Shown here: one piece after another, positions 52,912 through 61,971 of the stretch
Layout of the letters: the number at the start of each line of letters is the position of its first letter
Position numbering within the stretch: the first letter of the stretch is position 1
Origin: an uncultured Steroidobacter sp.
Lineage (GTDB): Bacteria > Pseudomonadota > Gammaproteobacteria > Steroidobacterales > Steroidobacteraceae
Assembly: GCF_937958065.1 (NCBI RefSeq)
Contig: NZ_CALFXI010000097.1
Span: forward strand, 1-64,000
DNA length: 64,000 nt
Reading direction: 5' to 3'
Made by a program: the position numbers and the translations under genes
Notes under the pieces: model-generated
What the model was told of the DNA's origin: nothing
The model's database searches: none
Seen by the model: only the letters and a program-made list of their open reading frames with translations

Positions 52912-53853
52912 TCACGTCGATCTGCCGCGCGGTACGCCTGGCACTCCGATTTCACACTCCAGCGCGGCACGATCCCATTTGCCGCACACGGCCGCCGCTT
53001 CATAAGTCGACTGCAGAAAGCTCAGCAGCTCCGCGACAGGATCTTTCGCCGCACGCACCTGCTCGTACGGCAGCAGAAATTCCCCGAGCGCCTCGTTGAA
53101 CTGCGCCCCCTGCGGCTGCACGCGATATTCCTTGAATCCGGCCGGCGTGGGATAAGCATATGAATAGAACGATGCGTCGACGCCACCGCCGCCCGGCCAG
53201 AAGCCGGCGCTGCTTACTTCGTGCGAATACGCTTCCTGCATCACATCCTGACGCAAGCCCGGCGCGTTGCCGGTGAACAGCGGTGCCGTGCGGCCGGAGA
53301 AACGCGTCACGGCCAGATCGAAGCTGCCCCAGAAAAAGTGCACCGGGCTGCTCTTGCCGAGAAAGCCGGTGCGGAATTTCTTGAATACCTGATCGACCTG
53401 GCGCAGCACCTGAGCGAAGCGTTCCACGTACTGCCGATCGTAGGAGGCGTGAGTGTGATCGCGTGAGAAAGGAATCGCGTCGGGGATTTCGCTCGGCAGA
53501 TCGGCGATCTCGATATGGATCCCGACCGAGTCGAGCGCGCGGAACACGGCGGCATGGAAATCCGCCACCGACATGGGCTGGAGCGCAATCCGCCGCACCT
53601 GGCCATCGCTCACATCGATGTCGAGATGATGGTGGCGTAGATCGAAACTCAGCTCGAAAGTGCGATCGCCATCCGGGATGGGCGACGTCGTCAGGCCGCG
53701 GGTCGTCACGAAATACGTGACCTGCCAGCCGTGGTTGAGCCACGGCGCGCGCGCCAGCCGGATCTTGCCAACGATCTGTGTCCACAGATGCAGCGTCGAG
53801 CAGGTGTCTCGCCACGCTGCGTAGGGCAATTCCGGCCAGGGCTCCAGACTCAT
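52912..53853 (-). CDS. DUF5996 family protein
   Basis: A 313-residue cytosolic protein. WPELPYAAWRDTCSTLHLWTQIVGKIRLARAPWLNHGWQV at the start, then FELSFDLRHHHLDIDVSDG, SPVHFFWGSFDLAVTRFSGR and AYSHEVSSAGFWPGGGGVDASFYSYAYPTP, fit the DUF5996 family. The many conserved His, Trp and Glu residues hint at an enzyme, but no reaction is known to me. It reads in the same direction as hdeD, 22 bp apart, so they may be co-transcribed. Confidence 0.8.
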   Translation of the reverse strand: MSLEPWPELPYAAWRDTCSTLHLWTQIVGKIRLARAPWLNHGWQVTYFVTTRGLTTSPIPDGDRTFELSFDLRHHHLDIDVSDGQVRRIALQPMSVADFHAAVFRALDSVGIHIEIADLPSEIPDAIPFSRDHTHASYDRQYVERFAQVLRQVDQVFKKFRTGFLGKSSPVHFFWGSFDLAVTRFSGRTAPLFTGNAPGLRQDVMQEAYSHEVSSAGFWPGGGGVDASFYSYAYPTPAGFKEYRVQPQGAQFNEALGEFLLPYEQVRAAKDPVAELLSFLQSTYEAAAVCGKWDRAALECEIGVPGVPRGRST

Positions 53854-53981
53854 GGAAGCACGCCTCACCGCAGGTTCAGGTGGCGAGCATCTTCCGGCCG
53901 CGAACGGTGCCGCGGCAAGTCAGGGTTGCCCTCCAATGCGGCGGCGGGCAATCAACCGTTCACTTGGCCTGCATGCCGGGT

Positions 53982-55049
53982 CTACGCTGCGTATGAAGCC
54001 TGGCGACGCGCACGCACGGCGCCCGCGAGTAGTTCCAGGATCTGCACGGAGGTGTGCCAGTCGACGCAGCCATCGGTGATGCTCTGGCCGTATTCCAGCG
54101 GCTTGCCCGGCACCAGATCCTGACGCCCCGCCTTCAAATGACTCTCCACCATGACGCCGCTGATCCGGTGCTCGCCGGCCTCGATGCGTCTGGCGATATC
54201 GGCGATGACCAGCGGCTGGTTCTCGGGCTTCTTCGAGCTGTTGCCATGACTCACATCGACCATCACGCGCGCCGGCAGCTTGGCCGCGGCGAGTTGCTTG
54301 CACACTGCATCGATGCTGGCCGAATCGTAGTTCGGCTCCTTGCCGCCGCGCAGGATCACGTGACAATCGCCGTTGCCGCTGGTGGTGGCGATGGCGCTGT
54401 GCCCCTGCTTCGTGACGGCCAGGAAATGATGCGGGAACGATGCCGCCTGCACGGCGTCGATCGCGATCTTCACGTTGCCGTCGGTGCCGTTCTTGAAACC
54501 GACCGGACACGACAGGCCCGAGGTCATCTCACGATGCACCTGGCTCTCGGTGGTGCGTGCGCCGATCGCCCCCCAGGTGACCAGGTCGCCGATGTATTGC
54601 GGCGTGATGATGTCGAGGAATTCACAACCGGCCGGCAGGCCGAGATCGTTGATGTCTCGCAACAGCTGACGCGCGATGCGCAGACCGCGGTTGATGTTGA
54701 AACTGCCGTCGAGATCGGGATCGTTGATCAGCCCCTTCCAGCCCACCGTGGTGCGCGGTTTTTCGAAATACACGCGCATGACGATTTCCAGTTCGTCCCT
54801 GAAGCGCTCCCGCTGTTCCCGGAGCCGGTGCGCATAGTCCATGGCCGCTTTCGGGTCGTGAATCGAGCACGGCCCGATGACGACGGCGAGCCGGTCGCCG
54901 CGGCCGTGCACGATGTCCTGCATCGCTCTGCGGCCTTGCTCGATGGTGGCGGCAGCGGCCTCGCTGCAGGGGTACTCGCTCATCACCTGATGAGGAGTGA
55001 CCAGTTCGCGGATTTCTCGAATTCTCAGGTCGTCGATACGGGCGTTCAC
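53982..55049 (-). CDS. aroG: 3-deoxy-7-phosphoheptulonate (DAHP) synthase, AroF/AroG/AroH type
   Basis: A 355-residue type I DAHP synthase, joining phosphoenolpyruvate and erythrose 4-phosphate in the first step of aromatic amino-acid synthesis. Motifs: VVIGPCSIHDPKAAMDYA (metal Cys), MRVYFEKPRTTVGWKGLINDP, PAGCEFLDIITPQYI, GARTTESQVHREMTSGLSCPVGFKNGTDG, and VMVDVSHGNSSK. The GTG at 55049 has GGAG 7 nt upstream. The paralogue (Phe-, Tyr- or Trp-inhibited) cannot be told by eye, so the symbol is provisional. The leader carries an aromatic attenuator (55079-55206). Confidence 0.93.
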   Translation of the reverse strand: MNARIDDLRIREIRELVTPHQVMSEYPCSEAAAATIEQGRRAMQDIVHGRGDRLAVVIGPCSIHDPKAAMDYAHRLREQRERFRDELEIVMRVYFEKPRTTVGWKGLINDPDLDGSFNINRGLRIARQLLRDINDLGLPAGCEFLDIITPQYIGDLVTWGAIGARTTESQVHREMTSGLSCPVGFKNGTDGNVKIAIDAVQAASFPHHFLAVTKQGHSAIATTSGNGDCHVILRGGKEPNYDSASIDAVCKQLAAAKLPARVMVDVSHGNSSKKPENQPLVIADIARRIEAGEHRISGVMVESHLKAGRQDLVPGKPLEYGQSITDGCVDWHTSVQILELLAGAVRARRQASYAA

Positions 55050-55078
55050 GGGAGCTCCAGGGGGCTGGCCGGCGGCGC

Positions 55079-55110
55079 AAAAAAAAACCGCCAGGTGGCT
55101 GGCGGTTTTT
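55079..55110 (-). terminator. Attenuator terminator in the aroG leader
   Basis: On the minus strand AAAAACCGCCAG pairs with CTGGCGGTTTTT around CCAC, ending in nine Ts, only 30 bp before the aroG start. An intrinsic terminator in front of a gene rather than after one implies conditional read-through. Its 5' arm (55105-55098, CCGCCAGC) is exactly complementary to GCTGGCGG (55158-55151) inside the upstream leader-peptide gene, the expected antiterminator. Confidence 0.85.
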
Positions 55111-55131
55111 GGTGACTCGGTTTCGTTTCAG

Positions 55132-55206
55132 TCAAACGGGGTCAGTCCATCCGCCAGCGGTTGGATAGGTAAAGTAGAACCAATAGCGGGCGAAGGAGAA
55201 TTGCAT
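55132..55206 (-). CDS. Aromatic-rich leader peptide of the aroG attenuator
   Basis: A 24-codon frame beginning MQFSFARYWFYFTYP, with one more Trp at position 20, and a TGA at 55132. Eight of residues 3-14 are Phe, Tyr or Trp, as in the E. coli pheA, pheM and trp leader peptides. A ribosome held at codons 8-14 would leave GCTGGCGG (codons 17-19) free to pair with the terminator arm, letting RNA polymerase continue into aroG; a ribosome moving on would cover it and allow termination. No clear Shine-Dalgarno sequence precedes the ATG. Confidence 0.8.
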   Translation of the reverse strand: MQFSFARYWFYFTYPTAGGWTDPV

Positions 55207-55213
55207 GGAGCGC

Positions 55214-55243
55214 TTGATAACACAGGGATATTGACCGGCGCAA
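55214..55243 (-). promoter_or_regulatory. Candidate promoter of the aroG leader
   Basis: Minus-strand TTGCGC (55243-55238) and TG-T-TATCAA (-10 at 55219-55214) are 18 bp apart. Transcription would begin within a few bases of the leader ATG, which might explain the missing ribosome site. The match is moderate. Confidence 0.35.
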
Positions 55244-55341
55244 CTGCCGGATTCCCATTCTGTAAGAAGAGGCGACGCTCATGGGACCTTCGGTCGCCTC
55301 CTGGAGGTAGCATAAGGCCGTCCACTCACAGGAGCCGTGCC

Positions 55342-55890
55342 ATGGCCACACAATCCACGATGCTCGAGCTCGGCACCGCCGCGCCGGACTTCCGACTGCC
55401 CAGCTTCGACGGCAAGGTGACCGCCCTCGATGATTTCCGGGACGCGCGGGGCCTGGTGGTCGCATTCATTTGCAATCACTGCCCTTTCGTCAAACACATC
55501 CGCGCCGAGTTCGCGAGCTTCGCCCGTGAATATCAGCCCAAGGGCATCGCGGTCGTGGCGATCAATTCGAACGACATCCAGGCCTATCCCGCCGACGCTC
55601 CGGCCGGCATGTCCGCGGAAGCGAGCAGCGCGGGCTATACATTTCCCTACCTGCTGGATGAAACCCAGGAAGTCGCCAGGGCTTATCGAGCCGCCTGTAC
55701 GCCTGATCTGTTCCTGTTCGACGCGCAGCGCAGGCTGGTCTATCGCGGCCAGTTCGATGACAGCCGGCCCGGCAGAGGGTCGCCCACCGGCGCCGATCTG
55801 CGTGCCGCCTGCGATGCGCTGCTCAACGGCACCGAAGTGCCGAAGGAACAAAAGCCGAGCATCGGCTGCAGTATCAAATGGAAGAAATGA
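55342..55890 (+). CDS. Thioredoxin-family / peroxiredoxin-like protein
   Basis: A 182-residue AhpC/TSA-like protein: LELGTAAPDFRLPSFDGKVTALDDFRDARGLVVAFICNHCPFVKHI, with a C-N-H-C redox motif near residue 43, then VAINSNDIQAYPADAPAGM and TPDLFLFDAQRRLVYRGQFDDSRPG. It is probably a cytosolic thiol reductase or peroxidase. AGGAGCCGTGCC precedes ATG 55342. It diverges from the aroG leader and its last 17 bp overlap the end of phoD. Confidence 0.88.
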   Translation: MATQSTMLELGTAAPDFRLPSFDGKVTALDDFRDARGLVVAFICNHCPFVKHIRAEFASFAREYQPKGIAVVAINSNDIQAYPADAPAGMSAEASSAGYTFPYLLDETQEVARAYRAACTPDLFLFDAQRRLVYRGQFDDSRPGRGSPTGADLRAACDALLNGTEVPKEQKPSIGCSIKWKK

Positions 55891-57523
55891 ATTTGCGGCG
55901 CCCCCGCTCGACCGACAGGCGGTGAGTGCCGGCCAATGCAGTGCTGCGCGTCTGTATGGTCTTAAGGAACAACCATTCACCGGTCACCCGCTGCGGAGCG
56001 ATATGGATCATCAGGTAGCCGCGGTGACTGGTCTCGGCCCACGCGAGCTCCGGATTGGTAGTGACGAAGGCACGCGCCACCTCCTTGGGATCCGCGCCCA
56101 GCTGTCCTTCGATGCCAGGAGACGTCACGCTGTGGCCGGCGAATTCCACGCCCGCCGGCTGCCCATCCTCGGCCAGCGAGTACGCCCAGGCATTGTGACT
56201 ATCGCCTGACAGCATCACCAGATCCGCATCGGCCCGCTGCGCGGATTTCAACAAGCGCGAACGCGCGGCGGGATAGCCGTCCCAGCGATCCATCCACATC
56301 GGCACGCCGAGTTTGGAACCTCGCACATCCTGCTTGAACTTGTTCACGACGCGCTCGCCGGCCGCGGGCCGAACCCAGTCAGGTGCCACTTCCGGCATCA
56401 AGGTGCGGCCCATGATCGTGGCCATGCCGACCAGCTGCCAGGTGGACGCAGCTGCGTTGCGCTTGAATTCCTGCGCCAGCCACGATTCCTGCGCGGAGCC
56501 GAGCATCGTTGCCGCCGGATCACGCCAGACAGTGTCACGGAATGCGCGCAGCGCTGCGTCGGAATCACTGCCTTTGTGCGCCTCCGACAGCTCTGGATAT
56601 ACCGGCCGCGTGCGGGCAAACAGTCGTGACTCGGTACGATACAACGTCGCGAGCGTACCGATGCGATACGATTTCCAGGGCTCCTCGGAAACCGGCAGCC
56701 ACTCGCGATTGGCTTGAATCGACGCGGCGCGGCGGATACTCCACTGCCCTTCCGACCTGGGTTGATGATTCTGCGCACCGCCTTCCCAACTGTCGTTGGC
56801 GCTGTCATGGTCATCCCACAACGCCACCATCGGTGCGTGCTGATGCAACCTCTGCAGATCCGGATCGGCACGATAACAAGCCAGCCGCAGACGATAGTCG
56901 GCCAGGCTGATCATCTCGTGATCATGCGCGGGCATGAGGTCGCGACCCGCAACGATGTTCTTCTCCCCATACATGGCCAGCGCGTACTCGTAGATGTAGT
57001 CGCCGACGTGCAACCACAAGTCGAGATCGTCACGCGCGGCCGCATGAGCGTAGGCGTTGAACCAGCCCAAGGGCAGATTCGAACAGGAAAACACGGCCAG
57101 GCCGAAGCGATCGATCTCGCCGGTCGGCAACGTCCGGGTGCGTCCCACCGGCGACCGGGCGCCATCGGGCGCGATGAATCGATACCAGTAGGTGGTGCGA
57201 GGTTGCAACCCGTCGACGGTCACCTTCGCCGTCCAGTCGCGATACTCGCCGGTCCGCACGCTGCCGCCCGAAACGACGCGCGTGAACTCGGGATCCAACG
57301 CCACTTCCGCATCCAGGCGAACTTCGTCGATGTTTGCAGCGGGCACGTAACGAGTCCACAGCAGCATGGAATCGGCGCCCGGCTCGCCGCTGGCGACGTT
57401 GTGCGTGAAGCCCTTCCCAGCCAGCACTTCGCCGGCAAGGCTGCGACCGATGGGCAGCAGCAGCGCGCCCAAGCCCAGCGCGCCCCCAACGACCAGACGG
57501 CGTCGTTCGATGTTGATCGTCAT
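55874..57523 (-). CDS. phoD: PhoD-type alkaline phosphatase / phosphodiesterase
   Basis: A 549-residue exported metallophosphatase. The signal ERRRLVVGGALGLGALLLPIG has twin arginines and fits Tat export. FTHNVASGEPGADSMLLWTRY opens the N-terminal domain; active-site motifs are LHVGDYIYEYA, VALWDDHDSANDSWEGG and MLSGDSHNAWAY. PhoD enzymes (Fe3+/Ca2+) release phosphate from mono- and diesters in the periplasm. It overlaps the upstream exported-protein gene by ATGA, forming TonB receptor - exported protein - phoD. Confidence 0.92.
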   Translation of the reverse strand: MTINIERRRLVVGGALGLGALLLPIGRSLAGEVLAGKGFTHNVASGEPGADSMLLWTRYVPAANIDEVRLDAEVALDPEFTRVVSGGSVRTGEYRDWTAKVTVDGLQPRTTYWYRFIAPDGARSPVGRTRTLPTGEIDRFGLAVFSCSNLPLGWFNAYAHAAARDDLDLWLHVGDYIYEYALAMYGEKNIVAGRDLMPAHDHEMISLADYRLRLACYRADPDLQRLHQHAPMVALWDDHDSANDSWEGGAQNHQPRSEGQWSIRRAASIQANREWLPVSEEPWKSYRIGTLATLYRTESRLFARTRPVYPELSEAHKGSDSDAALRAFRDTVWRDPAATMLGSAQESWLAQEFKRNAAASTWQLVGMATIMGRTLMPEVAPDWVRPAAGERVVNKFKQDVRGSKLGVPMWMDRWDGYPAARSRLLKSAQRADADLVMLSGDSHNAWAYSLAEDGQPAGVEFAGHSVTSPGIEGQLGADPKEVARAFVTTNPELAWAETSHRGYLMIHIAPQRVTGEWLFLKTIQTRSTALAGTHRLSVERGRRKFISSI

Positions 57524-58644
57524 CGTGTCTGTACCGAGCTCACAGGAATGAAAGGTTGGTTGGCATCTCCGGTCCAGCGCATCAATGTGAGATCCGCGCT
57601 CTGAGCGCCTTTGCCGCCCGAGCTCATGGACACGTAATAGAGCTGCCGGCCGAGGGGCTGGAATCCCACATCGGCCTTCTGACGCCAGCCGCGCACTCCG
57701 GTCTCGGCATCCCGCAGCCCATCGTCGGCCAAGGCGAGCAATTGACCTCGTTCCCAACCCTTGCCGTCGCGATGCGGCACCCCGATCAGAATGCCCGGCT
57801 TCGGCGGCGTGCGCGCATCGACCGCAAACAGCAAATAGTTCGGAAACGACTGCTTGCGGCCCTGGTACACCCCCAGGAACCAGCGTTGCAATGAATCGTC
57901 GTAGGAAAGGTTCTGCACGCCCCAGGTCGTGTTGCCGGTGCGCACGAAGTATTTTCCTCGCAACGTGTCGGGGCCGCTGCGGTGGAGCGCCGCTTCGTTC
58001 AGCGGTTGCAGGTACTCGCTCCAGTCGCTCACGTCGTACTGCAGGAGCACTTGATGGTCGTTGTCGTTGCGCGCGGTATCGCCATACACACCGTACGCGA
58101 CGGTGAGATAGCGTGGTCCATCCACGTGACCGAAGGCGGGACCAAAACCGACGCCATCGATGCCCGAGCAGCCGTAACGGTGATCACGCTCGCCGTCGGT
58201 GCTTCCATCGCCATCCATGTCGGCGACGAAGTCCTTGGTCACTTCCGGAAGATGGACCGTGCGGAACAGTTCCGTGTCGGTAGCCTCGATGCCGATCCGA
58301 TCGAGCCGCTTCGCGTCGATCACGGCGATGTAGAACGCCCGGTCCTTGCCGTATTCCAGCGAGCCATAGACCTTGCCATCGGCCGGATTGAAATCGAGAT
58401 CGCCCAGATGCCCGGTCCAGCCCACCAGGGTGCCGATCAGCCTGCCGCTGAAATCGTATCTGGCGAGCAGATTGGTGAACGAGTAATAGATGTAGCCCCC
58501 CTGCACGTCCACGGCGATGCCCTGCACGTGACCCGAACTCCAGGTGCCGCCGTTGTGGTGAAGCGGCAATTCAGGCGCGGGCTCGGCTGCGGCCATGCAC
58601 GAGGAGACGAGCAGCGCGGCGGCTGCGACGACATTGCGGGCCAT
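57520..58644 (-). CDS. Exported protein linked to PhoD, propeller-like
   Basis: A 374-residue exported protein with signal peptide (NVVAAAALLVSSCMAAAEP). HVQGIAVDVQGGYIYYSFTNLLARYDFSGRLIG, GHLGDLDFNPADGKVYGSLEYG and FVADMDGDGSTDGERDHRYGCSGIDGVGFGP suggest a beta-propeller with a calcium-binding-type DxDGDG loop. The family is not one I can name. Its ATG overlaps the TonB-receptor stop (TGATG) and its stop overlaps phoD (ATGA), so all three are made together, implying a role in handling a phosphorylated substrate. Confidence 0.75.
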   Translation of the reverse strand: MARNVVAAAALLVSSCMAAAEPAPELPLHHNGGTWSSGHVQGIAVDVQGGYIYYSFTNLLARYDFSGRLIGTLVGWTGHLGDLDFNPADGKVYGSLEYGKDRAFYIAVIDAKRLDRIGIEATDTELFRTVHLPEVTKDFVADMDGDGSTDGERDHRYGCSGIDGVGFGPAFGHVDGPRYLTVAYGVYGDTARNDNDHQVLLQYDVSDWSEYLQPLNEAALHRSGPDTLRGKYFVRTGNTTWGVQNLSYDDSLQRWFLGVYQGRKQSFPNYLLFAVDARTPPKPGILIGVPHRDGKGWERGQLLALADDGLRDAETGVRGWRQKADVGFQPLGRQLYYVSMSSGGKGAQSADLTLMRWTGDANQPFIPVSSVQTR

Positions 58645-61600
58645 CAGAACGTAACCTTCACGCCGAGGTTCCACATCGAGCCGTACACAGTGTACTGCTG
58701 ACGCCGGCTTTCGATGTTGGAGTAGATGATGTCGGGCGAATTGAAGATGTTGCGGCCGGCGAGCTGCACTTCGATGTTGTCCGCGTACTTGTAGCTCGCA
58801 CTGATGTTCCAGAGATCGCGCGAGGTGTGATACAGGATGCCGTTGTTCGGTGTAGTCGGCGTATTGCTCAGCGCGCTGACCCGATACTTCGATTGATAGT
58901 TGCCATTGATCCTGAAATCGAAGGGCCCGTGGCTGTAGCCGATTCCGAAGTTGGCGACGCGCTCCGGCGTATTCACACGCTCTCCATCCGGATCGATCCG
59001 CGTGACCGAGCCGAACACGCTCAGGCCTTTGAACGCGCCCGGCAGGAACGTCATCTGCTGACTGTATTCGAACGTCAGGCCCTCGTTGGTGCTGGTGCCG
59101 GGCACGTTCTGCGCGCTCCGGAACGTATAGCCGGAATATTCATCGGGGCTGAAGCCCACGTCCCGCGGATCGACCGTGAGTCCGGCCACCTGCATGTCCT
59201 CGATGTCGAGCTTGTAATAGGACACGCCCACGATGCCGGAGGGCTCGAGGAAATATTGCAGGCTCGCGTAGTACTTGGTGGAGTGCTCCGGCTTGAGCTC
59301 GGGATTGGGCACCGTGACGATCTGGGTATCTTCGTTGATCGACACCACGCCACCGAGGTTGCCATAGTCGGGCCGCAGAATGGCCTGGCTGAAGGCGAGC
59401 TGACCGACCAGATGCCTGGTGAAGTCGTACTTGACGCCGCCGCTCAGGAACCAGTCGTCGTATTCGCCCTGGCGCTTCGCATACGTGCCATTGTTGTACT
59501 GATACAGCAGGCCTTCGACGGTGCCGGTCGACAATCCGGCCGCGGCCACTTCAGCCGGCGTGCGTACCTGTGCGATCTGTGCCGCCGTCCTGGTCTTCTC
59601 GTAACGCACGCCGAGATCGAAGCGAGCGTCGCCGACGCGGGTCTCGCCCTCGAGATAGGCAGCCTCGACGTCTTCCTGAATGCGCTTGTTGTTGTCCAGC
59701 TTGCGCTTCAGATTGCCGACCGTATCGGGCACGAAATATTCGGGATGCGCCTTGTAGATCTCATAAACGGCGTAGTTGTTGTCCGCGCGCCAGTTCTGCG
59801 CATTCATGTTGCCCGCGTTGAAGCCGTGGATCGCGAAGTTGTAGTGCTGGGTCCAGGGGATGACGGCCGCGGGATCCTGCTGTGTGAGATCGCCATTCGG
59901 GCCGACATACTGGAACTGCTGGTACGAGCCCTCGGTGGTGCGCCAATCGTTCTTGCGGCTGCCGACGCCAGTCATGAACGTCACCGGCAGGTCGCCGAAG
60001 GTGAGCTGCTTCTTCAGGTCCAGCCTGGCGCCGTACTGCTCGTTGACGGCATCGGACTCGGACGTCCGGATGTTGTTGCCGATGTCGGCGTCACGATTGA
60101 AGTTGGTCGGATCGCTCCAGTCCCGGCCGGCGGTCTGCGTCAGCGTCCAGGCGTTCGAATCGGAGGATGGGCGGTCGAGCGTGAAGCCGATGCCGGTCAA
60201 CCAGCTGTCGGTGCGCACGAAGAAGCCGTCGCTGTTGTCGCGAAAGTTGAATTCGGAGCGCGAGTAGCTGGGCAGCAGCGTGACTTCCAGAGTGTCGCCC
60301 TTGAATTCGAGCCGCGGAGCGATCGTATACGTCGGCGTGCCGGCGTAACGATGGGAATATTCGGTGCGCAGTCGAGTATTGGTCCCGTCGGGATTCACGA
60401 CGATGTGCGTCGGCGTGGAATCCGGTGTGGCGTAGGAGCGTGAGTCGGTACCGAAGTACAGATAGGTGTACTGGTTGAAATACTCGACGTCGTACAGCGA
60501 ATAGGTGCTGCGCAACGCAAACACCAGCTCATCGGTAATCCGATAATCGGCGCTCAGATTGGCGGCGGTCCGGCTGGTCATCTTCGGACCCGGGCGCCAC
60601 ATCAGGCGATACGGCATGACGCGCCCATCGGGCAGGTACGACCAGTCCGTCTGGATACGATCCTGCTGCACGTAGTTGGCGTTGTAGCTGGTGTTGAACG
60701 CGATGCCCAGGCGACCGTCCAGGAAGCTGTCGCCGTAGCCGAACTGGGCCGAGGGATAGAGGGTCGAGTGCTTCCTGTCGTCCGGGAAGTACTTGCGCGA
60801 AGACGTGGAGTCCGAGGTGCCGACGCCGCCGAACTGCAGAATCAGATCGCGGCCGGTGCGATCGAACGCGTACTTGCTGCGCAGGTTGATCTGCCCGCCC
60901 GGCGAGTCGGCATCCATGCGGGCCGTGAGCGTGTTGCTCAGCTCGATGGCCTCGATGCCGGTGATGGACATCTGCTCGAAGGAGTTTTGCCGGCCGGTGT
61001 TGTTGTTGGAGGTCGCGGTGGCCATGCGGGCGCCATCGATGGTGAACGTCGAGTACTTCGGATCGAGGCCGCCGATACGCACGGCGCTCGCGTCCACTTC
61101 CGTGTAGTCGAGTGAAATGCCGGGCATGGACTTCATGAACTCGCCCACGTCGCCCATGGTGAGCGCGCCGTAGTTGTCGGCCGCAACCACGTTCTTCGCA
61201 TTCATGGCCGCGCGACGTTCCATGAGGGCGCTCGCTTGGCCTTCGCGCTTGGCGGTGACGATGACCATGTTGAGCTCATCCGCCCCGCCGGCGGCGTTCG
61301 TATATGAAGGCACGCGCAGCTCGAAATCCAGCGTGACGATCTGATCGGCAACGACCGTGACCGCGGCCTGCGACTCCTGCAGACCGGTATATCTGACCAC
61401 CACTGTGATTTCACCGGCAGGTACGCCGTTGAGACGGAAGTTGCCGCCGTTTTCGGAGTAAGTGACGAGCGTCGTGCCTTCGACGCGGATCTCGGCATTG
61501 CGCACGTACTCACCGGTCGCCGTATTCAGCACGCGACCGCGCACACCACCTGTGCCGGTCTGCTGCCCGGACCGGGCACGCACGGCCGCGCTCCCGGCCT

Positions 61601-61898
61601 GCTCCAGCAAAATCACGTTGCCTTCGTCGGACTTGACGATCAGTCCGGTGCCCGCCAGCAACGTGCGCAATGCTTCGCGCGCATCCATCTCGCCGGCAAT
61701 GGCCGGTGTGTTGATTCCTTCCAATGAACCCGCGGGCGCAATGATCTGCACCTGTGCCTGACGGGCCAGCTCCGGAATGGCAGTGACCGCGGCCTGCGCG
61801 GGCACTTCGAACATGCGCTGTTGCGCATTGGCGTGAGGAGCGGCGGCCAATGCAGCGGCGATGGCACTGGCCAGCAGGACGTTCTTGCAACGATTCAT
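58644..61898 (-). CDS. TonB-dependent receptor with STN signalling domain
   Basis: A 1084-residue outer-membrane transporter. After the signal peptide come an STN domain (about 25-95: FEVPAQAAVTAIPELARQAQVQIIAPAG...), a carboxypeptidase-regulatory-like beta-sandwich (GVRGRVLNTATGEYVRNAEIRVEG), a plug (VVTAKREGQ...MKSMPGISLDYTEVDASAVRIGGL) and the 22-strand barrel ending NLGVKVTF. The STN domain is what contacts FecR-type anti-sigma proteins; fecR and fecI-like genes are upstream. The extra sandwich is typical of receptors for larger organic ligands. The ligand is unknown; the phoD link points to an organophosphate. Confidence 0.93.
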   Translation of the reverse strand: MNRCKNVLLASAIAAALAAAPHANAQQRMFEVPAQAAVTAIPELARQAQVQIIAPAGSLEGINTPAIAGEMDAREALRTLLAGTGLIVKSDEGNVILLEQAGSAAVRARSGQQTGTGGVRGRVLNTATGEYVRNAEIRVEGTTLVTYSENGGNFRLNGVPAGEITVVVRYTGLQESQAAVTVVADQIVTLDFELRVPSYTNAAGGADELNMVIVTAKREGQASALMERRAAMNAKNVVAADNYGALTMGDVGEFMKSMPGISLDYTEVDASAVRIGGLDPKYSTFTIDGARMATATSNNNTGRQNSFEQMSITGIEAIELSNTLTARMDADSPGGQINLRSKYAFDRTGRDLILQFGGVGTSDSTSSRKYFPDDRKHSTLYPSAQFGYGDSFLDGRLGIAFNTSYNANYVQQDRIQTDWSYLPDGRVMPYRLMWRPGPKMTSRTAANLSADYRITDELVFALRSTYSLYDVEYFNQYTYLYFGTDSRSYATPDSTPTHIVVNPDGTNTRLRTEYSHRYAGTPTYTIAPRLEFKGDTLEVTLLPSYSRSEFNFRDNSDGFFVRTDSWLTGIGFTLDRPSSDSNAWTLTQTAGRDWSDPTNFNRDADIGNNIRTSESDAVNEQYGARLDLKKQLTFGDLPVTFMTGVGSRKNDWRTTEGSYQQFQYVGPNGDLTQQDPAAVIPWTQHYNFAIHGFNAGNMNAQNWRADNNYAVYEIYKAHPEYFVPDTVGNLKRKLDNNKRIQEDVEAAYLEGETRVGDARFDLGVRYEKTRTAAQIAQVRTPAEVAAAGLSTGTVEGLLYQYNNGTYAKRQGEYDDWFLSGGVKYDFTRHLVGQLAFSQAILRPDYGNLGGVVSINEDTQIVTVPNPELKPEHSTKYYASLQYFLEPSGIVGVSYYKLDIEDMQVAGLTVDPRDVGFSPDEYSGYTFRSAQNVPGTSTNEGLTFEYSQQMTFLPGAFKGLSVFGSVTRIDPDGERVNTPERVANFGIGYSHGPFDFRINGNYQSKYRVSALSNTPTTPNNGILYHTSRDLWNISASYKYADNIEVQLAGRNIFNSPDIIYSNIESRRQQYTVYGSMWNLGVKVTF

Positions 61899-61930
61899 GT
61901 ACAGCGTTCTCAACAGGCGTAGCGAGGTCG

Positions 61931-61960
61931 AGAACAGAGAGCGCTGGTGAATGCGTTTCC
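61931..61960 (-). promoter_or_regulatory. Candidate ECF (FecI-type) promoter of the TonB receptor
   Basis: Minus-strand GGAAAC (61960-61955) and TGTTCT (61936-61931) are 18 bp apart and about 33 bp before the receptor start. They resemble the GGAAAT / TGTCCT elements of FecI-class promoters. This fits control by the sigma factor encoded upstream. Confidence 0.4.
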
Positions 61961-61971
61961 GTCAGCCTGTC

